Positions 1 to 5,223 of a DNA stretch of 5,223 nucleotides are shown in pieces. The stretch is from NCBI GenBank assembly GCA_900753645.1, contig CAADZW010000179.1, positions 1 through 5,223 of the forward strand, read 5' to 3'. How positions within the stretch are numbered: position 1 is the stretch's first letter; every line of letters starts with the position of its first letter. This DNA is from Bacilli bacterium (GTDB lineage: Bacteria > Bacillota_I > Bacilli_A > RF39 > UBA660). The notes beneath the pieces are model-generated. The model was not told the origin of the DNA, made no database searches, and was given only the letters and a program-made list of their open reading frames with translations. The position numbers and the translations under genes are program-made.

Positions 1-256
1 TAAGAATTTTTTGATATCTTCTTCTTGTTGATTCGCCACCACGAACATGTTTTAATTCATTGTTCTCTACCAATACTGCATCAACTTTAACATCTAAAAT
101 TGGGTCATATTGTGGTAAACGTAATCTTAAGTCATTGTGGACAGTTGTTTTAGCAACACCAAAATTTTTTGCTACTCCTCTAATTGTTGATTTATTAACA
201 ACTATATAGTTTGCTTCATCGATAACCCTTTGATAAATATCTAATTTTTTAATCAT
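1..256 (-). CDS. spoIIID: SpoIIID-family sporulation transcriptional regulator, 3' end cut by window edge
   Basis: Eighty-five codons read without a stop from ATG at 256 to the left edge. B. subtilis SpoIIID is about 93 residues, so only a short tail is missing. SpoIIID is a small monomeric DNA-binding protein that in spore formers acts in the mother cell with sigma-E, activating or repressing many genes. The helix-turn-helix lies at about residues 23-42 (GVAKNFGVAKTTVHNDL), matching the family pattern of VIAKEFGVSKSTVHKDL. It is followed by RLP (46-48) and the diagnostic HVRGGEST (70-77) with a basic patch RRRY after it. An in-frame ATG at 274 overlaps the GGAGG ribosome binding site and has none of its own, so 256 is the better start. 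The gene follows lepA by 43 bases with no convincing terminator between, so it may be read from lepA. Whether the organism sporulates cannot be seen; SpoIIID homologues may also persist in non-sporulating relatives. Confidence 0.93.
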   Translation of the reverse strand, partial: MIKKLDIYQRVIDEANYIVVNKSTIRGVAKNFGVAKTTVHNDLRLRLPQYDPILDVKVDAVLVENNELKHVRGGESTRRRYQKIL

Positions 257-267
257 CTTGTTTTTTT

Positions 268-272
268 CCTCC
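268..272 (-). promoter_or_regulatory. Ribosome binding site of spoIIID
   Basis: GGAGG on the minus strand, followed by an A-rich spacer of 11 bases and then ATG at 256. The spacer is a little long but acceptable. This site decides the start: the alternative ATG at 274 overlaps it and has only AT-rich sequence upstream. Confidence 0.75.
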
Positions 273-299
273 ATTAAATAATATTAACAAGCATAATAA

Positions 300-2099
300 C
301 TATTCCTCATCAACCTTCAAAACAGCTAAAAATGCTTCTTCTGGTATCTCGACTCGCCCAACCATTTTCATTCTTTTTTTACCTTCTTTTTGCTTTTCTA
401 ATAATTTTCTTTTTCTTGAAACGTCTCCACCATAACATTTAGCTAAGACATCTTTTCTGACTGCTTTAATTGTCTCACGAGCTATTACTTTACTACCCAA
501 GCTCGCTTGGACAGGTACTTCAAATTGTTGACGTGGAATCATCTTCCTTAAAGTTTCCACTATTGCTTTGCCTCTTTGATAAGCAAAATCTTTATGAACA
601 ATTACACTTAAAGCATCGACTACTTCACCATTTAACAAAATGTCCATTTTAACTAAATCACTAGTTCGATAACCAATTAATTCATAATCGAAAGAAGCAT
701 ATCCTTTCGAAATACTCTTTAATCGGTCAAAGAAATCATAAACAATTTCAGATAGTGGTATTTCATAATGAATATTTACCCTAGTCGGATCTAAATACTC
801 CATTCCAATATAATTACCTCTTTTATTTTGGCACAATTCCATAATTGGACCAATATAGTTACTAGGGACAAAAATAGATGTTCTAATATAAGGTTCTTTA
901 ATTTCTTTGATTTTAACCTTATCAGGCATCTTACTAGGACTATCGATACTTATTAAGGTATCATCGGTCAATCTTACTTCGTAAACCACCGAAGGACTAG
1001 TAACGATTAAATTAATATTAAATTCTCTTTCGATCCTTTCTTTAATTATTTCCAAATGCAATAACCCTAAAAAACCACATCGGAAACCAAAACCTAAAGC
1101 TTGAGAAGTTTCAGGTATAAATTCTAAAGCTGCATCATTTAATTTTAACTTTTCTAAAGCTTCACGCAAATCGGGATATCTGGAACTTTCAATCGGGTAA
1201 ATACCTGAGAAAACCATTGGTTTCATTTGTTTATATCCGGGTAAGGTAGTTGTAGCCGGTTGATTGGCTAAGGTGATGGTGTCGCCAACTCTAATATCAG
1301 AAATATCTTTAATGGCTGCACATAAATATCCAACTTCACCAGTTGTCAAACAGTCTTTCTTTTCTTCCTTAGGAGTATTGACGCCTAACTCCACTACTTC
1401 TTCGATTTTATCAGTTGCCATCAACTTGATCTTATCGCCTACTTTAATTTGACCATTGACAACTCGAATCAATACGACAACGCCACGATAAGAATCGTAA
1501 AAACTGTCAAATATTAAAGCTTGTAGTGGTTTGCTAACGTCGCCACTAGGGGCAGGAATTCTTTCAATAACAGCTTCCATCAATTTATCAATTCCAAGAC
1601 CATTTTTAGCCGAAGTTAAAATGATCTCTTCTTTTTTGAAGCCTAAGGTATCTTCTAATTCTTTTGTAACTTTATCGATATCAGCATTAGGTAAATCAAT
1701 TTTATTAATAACAGGAATGATTGCTAAATTAGCATCTAAAGCTAGATACAAATTAGCTAAAGTTTGAGCCTCGATTCCTTGAGCAGCATCAACTACTAAA
1801 ATCGCTCCCTCACAAGCCGCTAAAGATCTACTAACTTCATAATTAAAATCGACGTGTCCTGGTGTATCGATCAAATGCAAGATATAATCTTCGTTTTGAA
1901 AGTGATATTTCAACTGGACAGCATTAAGTTTGATAGTGATACCTCTTTCACGTTCTAAAGCCATATTATCTAATAACTGATCCTGTTTTTCTCTTTCCGT
2001 AATTGCTTGAGTAATTTCTAATATCCGATCAGCTAAAGTACTTTTCCCGTGATCAATATGAGCAATAATTGAAAAGTTACGAATATTTTTCTGTTTCAT
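300..2099 (-). CDS. lepA: Elongation factor 4 (LepA), translational GTPase
   Basis: Complete 599-residue protein, the usual LepA length of about 600. LepA/EF4 is a ribosome-binding GTPase related to EF-G; proposed roles are back-translocation or rescue of stalled ribosomes and assistance in 30S assembly. The G domain shows all motifs: P-loop AHIDHGKST (13-21), the switch I region ERERGITIK (49-57), DTPGH (78-82), NKID (132-135) and SAK (163-165). Domain II and the EF-G-like domains follow; the LepA-specific C-terminal domain is visible in [20 protein letters not shown] and the closing [16 protein letters not shown]. The start ATG has GGTGA six bases upstream, and a promoter lies in the 70-base gap to the YfhO gene. 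The stop is TAG. No G-motif residue is missing and no frameshift is seen. spoIIID follows on the same strand. Identity is essentially certain. Confidence 0.99.
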   Translation of the reverse strand: MKQKNIRNFSIIAHIDHGKSTLADRILEITQAITEREKQDQLLDNMALERERGITIKLNAVQLKYHFQNEDYILHLIDTPGHVDFNYEVSRSLAACEGAILVVDAAQGIEAQTLANLYLALDANLAIIPVINKIDLPNADIDKVTKELEDTLGFKKEEIILTSAKNGLGIDKLMEAVIERIPAPSGDVSKPLQALIFDSFYDSYRGVVVLIRVVNGQIKVGDKIKLMATDKIEEVVELGVNTPKEEKKDCLTTGEVGYLCAAIKDISDIRVGDTITLANQPATTTLPGYKQMKPMVFSGIYPIESSRYPDLREALEKLKLNDAALEFIPETSQALGFGFRCGFLGLLHLEIIKERIEREFNINLIVTSPSVVYEVRLTDDTLISIDSPSKMPDKVKIKEIKEPYIRTSIFVPSNYIGPIMELCQNKRGNYIGMEYLDPTRVNIHYEIPLSEIVYDFFDRLKSISKGYASFDYELIGYRTSDLVKMDILLNGEVVDALSVIVHKDFAYQRGKAIVETLRKMIPRQQFEVPVQASLGSKVIARETIKAVRKDVLAKCYGGDVSRKRKLLEKQKEGKKRMKMVGRVEIPEEAFLAVLKVDEE

Positions 2100-2105
2100 T
2101 TTGCA

Positions 2106-2110
2106 TCACC
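2106..2110 (-). promoter_or_regulatory. Ribosome binding site of lepA (GGTGA type)
   Basis: GGTGA on the minus strand, six bases before the ATG at 2099. It pairs with the UCACC part of the 16S rRNA 3' end rather than the more usual CCUCC core. The same element precedes the YfhO and pilin genes at five or six bases. Confidence 0.55.
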
Positions 2111-2117
2111 AACTACC

Positions 2118-2146
2118 ATTATATATTAATTTGATAACATTTACAA
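2118..2146 (-). promoter_or_regulatory. Probable sigma-A promoter of lepA
   Basis: On the minus strand, -35 TTGTAA (2141-2146; four of six to consensus), a 17-base spacer and -10 TATAAT (2118-2123; perfect). The predicted transcription start near 2111 would leave a leader of only about 12 bases, beginning next to the ribosome binding site. It fills the gap between the YfhO stop and lepA, which suggests lepA does not depend on read-through from the YfhO gene. Confidence 0.6.
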
Positions 2147-2169
2147 ATCATAATCGCCAAAAAAGCAAA

Positions 2170-4584
2170 TTATTTAATTGATTTCCGTGATTGTTTTCTA
2201 TTATACACTACAAACAAAATAAATGAAACTAAACTGATTGATATTCCAAGTTTTAAACCTTTAACTTGATAAATTATTTCAACTTCATGATAACCTTGAG
2301 GTAAATCAAGACCGATAAAATTATTAAATACTTGGTAATAATCAGTTTCTTTACCATCGACTAAAATCTTAAAATTGTCATTATATGGTATTGATAAAAA
2401 CAAAACATTATCTTCTAGTACTTCAATATTACCTTTGATATAATCACCTTTAAAATCAGTAATATTTAATTGTTGGGTTTTTAATTTTTCAATTACATTA
2501 GTGAACAGTTCGAAGTCAAAATAACCGACATAAATTGCACGCATGTCACTTCTATCACCGACACTAACCTCGATAATATCGCCTATTTCATAATCATTTT
2601 TAACATAAATAGTTTTATTAGAATTATAAGAAAAAGCAAAACAACTCTGATCAACACAAACACTATAAGCTGATTCAACATCGATTGAATTTTCTACAAA
2701 AAGGACATAAAAATTGTTCTTACTTTTAATTTTAATCTGATCGTCGATCTTTTCGATTTCATAGATATTATTATCCCCTGCCATCATTTGTCTTATCATT
2801 TCATTTTGACAATCAAAGGCATTTTCACAAAAAAACGGTTCTTTAACAGTATCTTCTACCATATATCCTAGACTTAAAGCATAAGGATTTTTATATAGAT
2901 AGCTAGGTTGCATAAAATTACCATATAACATATCATCATAAATCGATATGTTTTTAACATTTAATTCTTCATAGTAATCATATTGACGGACAGATTCATA
3001 GTATTTTATGCCAAACAGACTATCTAATAATAAATAATGATTATATAATTGAAGATTATTATAACTATAATAACCAATATTGTTATAAAAATCTGAGTTT
3101 ATATCAGCGCTTGATAGCCAACCAGTTACTCCGTTATAATTGTAATATAATGGTTCATTTAATAATTGTCTATTTTCAAATTCCATGCGATAAAAACTAT
3201 CGTCAACGATACTAGAAATGCTATTAGTTTTTTCTTCGTAACGACCATTTAATGCTTTCCTGTAAGTAAAACTATGAGCATTTAATACTGTATAACTGTT
3301 GAAAAACAATTCACTAATGGCTAAAAGGAAAAATAAGATTTTTGTATCTTTATTTTTATTTTTAAAAATAAACAAATAGATCAAAGCTAATATAACGCTT
3401 ACATATACATAAATAAGATTCATTATATCTCTCATAATAACTAATAATGCTGTTAAAATAATTATTAGAAAAACAAAATAATACCACTTTAAATCAACAT
3501 GTTTTAAATTAACGAACGATTTGCCGCAAAGGGAAATAACGAAAATATTAAATAAATATATATATCTAAAATTAAAACCGATCGGATTACTTAATGCATG
3601 CCAAAAATTATTCAGAGGAACAAACACGATACTTAAAAAAAGAATAAGAAGAAAAACTAAAGACAATATCTTTTCTTTTCTACTAATCTTTTGATTGACA
3701 AAATAGAAAAGCAATAATACGACATTGAATATTCCAATATATAAATGAGGATGAAATTCGTTCATAACCCCTTGTTCGACATTAGAACCGATAAATAACT
3801 TAGATAGAACTCCTATTATATCTGTATTAAACAGATAATCACGAGATAAATTACGTGGTATATTGATCAGATCCAGTAAATTAGGTAGGTGTAAGAACAT
3901 TGTCATTAAACCAGCCAACAAGGAAATTATTATAAAATTTAAGATTATTTTTTTATCTTTATTTTCGTTTAACAAGTATTTATAAATAAAATATAAAACA
4001 CTAAATAAACAGCACATATATCCCATATAATAGTTAGTCAAAATGATCAAAAACAAAACAATGCCATATAATAAAGGTTTTCTTTCTTTGATCAGTTTAT
4101 CGATACCCAATAATAGTAATGGAGCTAAGAGATAAGCATCTAACCACATGATCTGAAAATAATTAACGACAGTATTAAATGATAATGCATAGGTAATTGA
4201 AAAAAGTAGTAGATATTTGCTTTTATAGTTATATTTTAAATAACTATACATCGTAAGGCCACATAAACCGATCTTAAGAAAAGATAAAAGCAAAAAACAA
4301 GCTTCAATATTTTCAACCCTAAAAAACTTAACAAAAATATTAAAAGGGCTCATTAAATAGTAGGCTAAGGTACTGATCAAAGGCGTACCAAATCCTACTT
4401 GAAAAGTATAAAAAAGACTAGATGATCCTTCCAATAAATGTTTTAAATAAACTAATAACTGTTGGTATTGTAATTGGGCATCACTAACAAAAGCAGAAAA
4501 ATCACCAAATATAACATCGTTAAATATAAAAGCTAAAATTAAAACAAATATCGGAATTATGAATGCTAAAAAATACTTCTTCAT
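2170..4584 (-). CDS. YfhO-family polytopic membrane protein, probable GT-C type glycosyltransferase
   Basis: An 804-residue membrane protein of the YfhO family. In B. subtilis, YfhO works with CsbB (and a GtcA-type flippase) to glycosylate lipoteichoic acid outside the cell; here the acceptor is unknown. Visible: a first membrane helix at about 3-24; an outer loop with acidic residues (D35 in VSDAQLQYQQ), where GT-C enzymes carry their catalytic acid; the family motif LAYYLMSPFN (73-82); TNYYMGYM (183-190); many further helices to about 410; a large outer domain of roughly 435-770; then a last helix near 776-794 and a basic tail. The C-terminal part has the family-like IPYND..K..VDGK and LPQGYHEVEIIY. 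The outer domain has cysteines at 586, 592, 643 and 648. The frame is open to a TTG at 4629, but that lies in the preceding terminator; ATG 4584 (MKKYFLAF) has a GGTGA site and begins at the signal-anchor helix. Sampled stretches are AT-richer than lepA. No CsbB or GtcA partner is in view. Confidence 0.88.
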   Translation of the reverse strand: MKKYFLAFIIPIFVLILAFIFNDVIFGDFSAFVSDAQLQYQQLLVYLKHLLEGSSSLFYTFQVGFGTPLISTLAYYLMSPFNIFVKFFRVENIEACFLLLSFLKIGLCGLTMYSYLKYNYKSKYLLLFSITYALSFNTVVNYFQIMWLDAYLLAPLLLLGIDKLIKERKPLLYGIVLFLIILTNYYMGYMCCLFSVLYFIYKYLLNENKDKKIILNFIIISLLAGLMTMFLHLPNLLDLINIPRNLSRDYLFNTDIIGVLSKLFIGSNVEQGVMNEFHPHLYIGIFNVVLLLFYFVNQKISRKEKILSLVFLLILFLSIVFVPLNNFWHALSNPIGFNFRYIYLFNIFVISLCGKSFVNLKHVDLKWYYFVFLIIILTALLVIMRDIMNLIYVYVSVILALIYLFIFKNKNKDTKILFFLLAISELFFNSYTVLNAHSFTYRKALNGRYEEKTNSISSIVDDSFYRMEFENRQLLNEPLYYNYNGVTGWLSSADINSDFYNNIGYYSYNNLQLYNHYLLLDSLFGIKYYESVRQYDYYEELNVKNISIYDDMLYGNFMQPSYLYKNPYALSLGYMVEDTVKEPFFCENAFDCQNEMIRQMMAGDNNIYEIEKIDDQIKIKSKNNFYVLFVENSIDVESAYSVCVDQSCFAFSYNSNKTIYVKNDYEIGDIIEVSVGDRSDMRAIYVGYFDFELFTNVIEKLKTQQLNITDFKGDYIKGNIEVLEDNVLFLSIPYNDNFKILVDGKETDYYQVFNNFIGLDLPQGYHEVEIIYQVKGLKLGISISLVSFILFVVYNRKQSRKSIK

Positions 4585-4589
4585 AAGTT

Positions 4590-4594
4590 TCACC
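4590..4594 (-). promoter_or_regulatory. Ribosome binding site deciding the YfhO start
   Basis: GGTGA five bases before ATG 4584 on the minus strand. In-frame alternatives upstream (ATG 4596, ATG 4605, TTG 4629) lack any such site, and TTG 4629 lies within the pilin terminator. Confidence 0.5.
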
Positions 4595-4600
4595 ATTACA

Positions 4601-4629
4601 ATCATATCATTTTGGACAAAAAAAAACAA
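4601..4629 (-). promoter_or_regulatory. Probable promoter of the YfhO gene, overlapping a terminator
   Basis: On the minus strand, -35 TTGTTT (4624-4629; weak, TTG matches), a 17-base spacer and -10 TATGAT (4601-4606; five of six), with a TG one base upstream that makes it an extended -10. The start would be near 4594, giving a leader of about 10 bases. The -35 and part of the spacer are made from the last stem bases and T-tract of the pilin terminator. The alternative is that the YfhO gene is read only by leakage through that terminator. Confidence 0.4.
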
Positions 4630-4646
4630 GAAATTACTTTCTTGTT
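4618..4646 (-). terminator. Intrinsic terminator of the pilin gene
   Basis: On the minus strand a perfect 9-bp stem, AACAAGAAA / TTTCTTGTT, with a 4-base GTAA loop (4634-4637), running into an uninterrupted run of nine T (4618-4626, the first two of which are in the stem). It begins 14 bases after the pilin stop. The stem has only two G-C pairs, so efficiency may be moderate. The plus strand lacks a T-run after the stem, so it is directional. Confidence 0.85.
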
Positions 4647-4660
4647 CGTTTCAACTAAAA

Positions 4661-5044
4661 TTATTTTGTTGGATCAGCCCAACTACCATCTGTCATAGTA
4701 ACAGTATAACCATTACTTACAACAGTAATTGCAGTAACTTGTCCACCTGATAATGTAACACTACCAGAAATAGAAGCATTACCTAAATTAACCATTCCTT
4801 GAACATCAGATGTACCTAAACTTGTACCACAAGCTGAAGCACCGCTAACTCCCATTTGAACTTGCATATCTTTGATAGCACAGTTATTGTTGATACCACT
4901 TACGATCATATTAGCTTCTGATTCAGCAGCGCTTTTTTTAGCATCATCAACAACATTTAAAATAATTGGTGTAGCAATTAAAGCGATAATAGCTAAGATG
5001 ATAATTACAGCTAATAATTCAATCAAAGTAAAACCTTTCTTCAC
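4661..5044 (-). CDS. Prepilin-like protein with type IV pilin N-terminus (class III signal)
   Basis: A 127-residue protein starting MKKGFTLIELL. This is a class III prepilin signal: a very short basic leader, cleavage expected between G4 and F5, glutamate at mature position 5 (E9), then a helix of about 20 apolar residues ending at TPIIL and a polar alpha extension (DDAKKSAAESEA). Such proteins are cut and N-methylated by a prepilin peptidase and assembled into type IV, competence-type or pseudopilus fibres by an ATPase and a PilC-like membrane protein. The rest (about 55-127) is small, rich in Gly, Ser, Thr and Val, and looks like a compact beta domain. It has just two cysteines, C55 and C72, which could pair. 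I chose GTG 5044 because it lies six bases after GGTGA, as for lepA; TTG 5047 would add one residue (MVKKG). The gene is a single-gene unit with its own strong promoter and terminator, suiting an abundant subunit. No assembly genes are in view, so filament type cannot be told. Confidence 0.9.
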   Translation of the reverse strand: MKKGFTLIELLAVIIILAIIALIATPIILNVVDDAKKSAAESEANMIVSGINNNCAIKDMQVQMGVSGASACGTSLGTSDVQGMVNLGNASISGSVTLSGGQVTAITVVSNGYTVTMTDGSWADPTK

Positions 5045-5050
5045 CAAATC

Positions 5051-5060
5051 TCACCACCTT
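5051..5060 (-). promoter_or_regulatory. Strong ribosome binding site of the pilin gene
   Basis: AAGGTGGTGA on the minus strand, nine of ten bases to the full anti-Shine-Dalgarno complement AAGGAGGTGA. It ends six bases before GTG 5044 and three before TTG 5047. The spacing seen for the other genes here favours GTG 5044. Confidence 0.75.
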
Positions 5061-5078
5061 ACTTTTCCTACTATGCTC

Positions 5079-5107
5079 ATTATACTTGATTTTTTTTACA
5101 TAGTCAA
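5079..5107 (-). promoter_or_regulatory. Strong sigma-A promoter of the pilin gene
   Basis: On the minus strand, -35 TTGACT (5102-5107; five of six to consensus), exactly 17 bases, and -10 TATAAT (5079-5084; perfect). The spacer contains a run of eight A. The start is predicted near 5072-5074, giving a leader of about 28-30 bases that holds the ribosome binding site. This is the best promoter in the window. Confidence 0.85.
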
Positions 5108-5112
5108 GTATA
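5081..5112. repeat. Perfect 9-bp inverted repeat spanning the pilin promoter
   Basis: TATACTTGA (5081-5089) and TCAAGTATA (5104-5112) are exact reverse complements separated by 14 bases. Each arm covers the -35 of one strand and part of the -10 of the other. It could be an operator for a dimeric regulator or simply the result of two mirrored promoters; no known regulator's box is recognised. Confidence 0.75.
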
Positions 5113-5114
5113 TT
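5086..5114 (+). promoter_or_regulatory. Possible plus-strand promoter, mirror image of the pilin promoter
   Basis: TTGATT (5086-5091; four of six), 17 bases, then TATATT (5109-5114; five of six) on the plus strand. Both hexamers occupy exactly the mirrored positions of the pilin -35 and -10 about the centre 5096/5097. It would start near 5121. No open frame worth calling follows to the window end: the first ATG (5115) gives eight codons, and it would itself lie upstream of the predicted start. A product would therefore be a non-coding or antisense RNA, or belong to a gene beyond the edge. Confidence 0.4.
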
Positions 5115-5152
5115 ATGTCCAAAACTCGACAAAATATGTGATAATGTGTAAA

Positions 5153-5223
5153 TTAATTGACCTTATGATTTATTAGTTCCAAATCATGTTTATCTTTTAT
5201 TAAATTGCTTTTTTCGTTTTCGA
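5153..5223 (-). CDS. Possible C-terminal tail of an upstream gene, cut by window edge
   Basis: One minus-strand frame is open from the right edge to TAA at 5153-5155, giving about 22 charged residues (ending DLELINHKVN). The composition, rich in Lys, Asp, Glu, Asn and Leu, is protein-like, but AT-rich spacer DNA can give this by chance. The other two minus frames stop within about 35 bases and no plus-strand frame is convincing. No terminator is seen between this stop and the pilin promoter. No function can be given. Confidence 0.25.
   Translation of the reverse strand, partial: ENEKSNLIKDKHDLELINHKVN

Noticed and set aside
257..320. Possible spoIIID promoter in the lepA 3' end (TTGAAG-16-TATTAT)
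   Set aside because: The -35 match is poor and such sites are frequent by chance in DNA this AT-rich.
470..1767. Three plus-strand open frames (470-652, 1264-1452, 1531-1767) opposite lepA
   Set aside because: They are antisense shadows of a fully conserved lepA gene, with no ribosome binding sites and no recognisable domains.
2152..2185. Possible intrinsic terminator after the YfhO gene (CAATT/AATTTG stem then six T)
   Set aside because: The stem is about five pairs with a bulge, almost all A-T, and overlaps the stop codon. Too weak to call, though some termination there is possible.
4585..4629. Longer N-terminus for the YfhO protein from TTG 4629
   Set aside because: The extra 15 residues (MFFFVQND...) are translated from the pilin terminator T-run and the predicted promoter; the ATG at 4584 has the ribosome binding site.
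4559..4750. Plus-strand 63-codon frame over the YfhO start and pilin end
   Set aside because: It crosses the terminator hairpin and overlaps two real genes; composition is that of antisense low-complexity AT-rich DNA.
4872..5141. Plus-strand 89-codon frame across the pilin start and promoter
   Set aside because: Its hydrophobic stretch is the complement of the pilin membrane helix, and it runs through the pilin promoter. There is no ribosome binding site.
5131..5150. Short direct repeat ATGTG-ATA-ATGTG in the upstream region
   Set aside because: Five-base repeats are expected by chance and match no operator I recognise.
5207..5223. Possible palindrome at the right edge (CGTTTTCGA continuing beyond the window)
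   Set aside because: The other arm would lie outside the window, so it cannot be judged.

Overview
The window reads as a stretch of chromosome from a low-GC Bacillota (class Bacilli in the broad sense, for example an Erysipelotrichales, RF39 or Acholeplasma-like lineage). The evidence is a SpoIIID-type regulator, a YfhO-family membrane glycosyltransferase, a Gram-positive style prepilin, very AT-rich DNA and TTGACA/TATAAT-like promoters. Tryptophan is encoded by TGG and the visible stops are TAA or TAG, so the standard bacterial code fits; a UGA-Trp mycoplasma is unlikely. The exact lineage is inference.

All recognisable genes are on the minus strand, so transcription runs from right to left. 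From right to left they are: (a) positions 5048-5223, an intergenic control region with at most the last residues of an upstream gene; (b) a prepilin-like gene (4661-5044) with a near-consensus promoter, a strong ribosome binding site and its own intrinsic terminator; (c) a gene for a large polytopic YfhO-family protein (2170-4584), whose likely promoter overlaps the pilin terminator; (d) lepA, elongation factor 4 (300-2099), with its own promoter in the 70-base gap; (e) spoIIID (256 to the left edge, cut off), 43 bases after lepA with no clear terminator between, so perhaps co-transcribed with it.

The genes do not form an obvious pathway. lepA is translation housekeeping, spoIIID is a transcription factor, the YfhO protein probably modifies a cell-surface polymer, and the pilin would form a surface or envelope filament. 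The pilin and YfhO genes are both envelope-directed but appear to be separate transcription units.

The most unusual signal is non-coding. The pilin promoter lies in a 9-bp perfect inverted repeat placed so that a second promoter (TTGATT-17-TATATT) reads the opposite way from the same 36 bases. Other points are the terminator/promoter overlap ahead of the YfhO gene, very short predicted leaders with GGTGA-type ribosome binding sites, and two closely spaced cysteine pairs in the YfhO outer domain. I found no CRISPR array, tRNA, rRNA, insertion sequence or clear novel multi-gene system.
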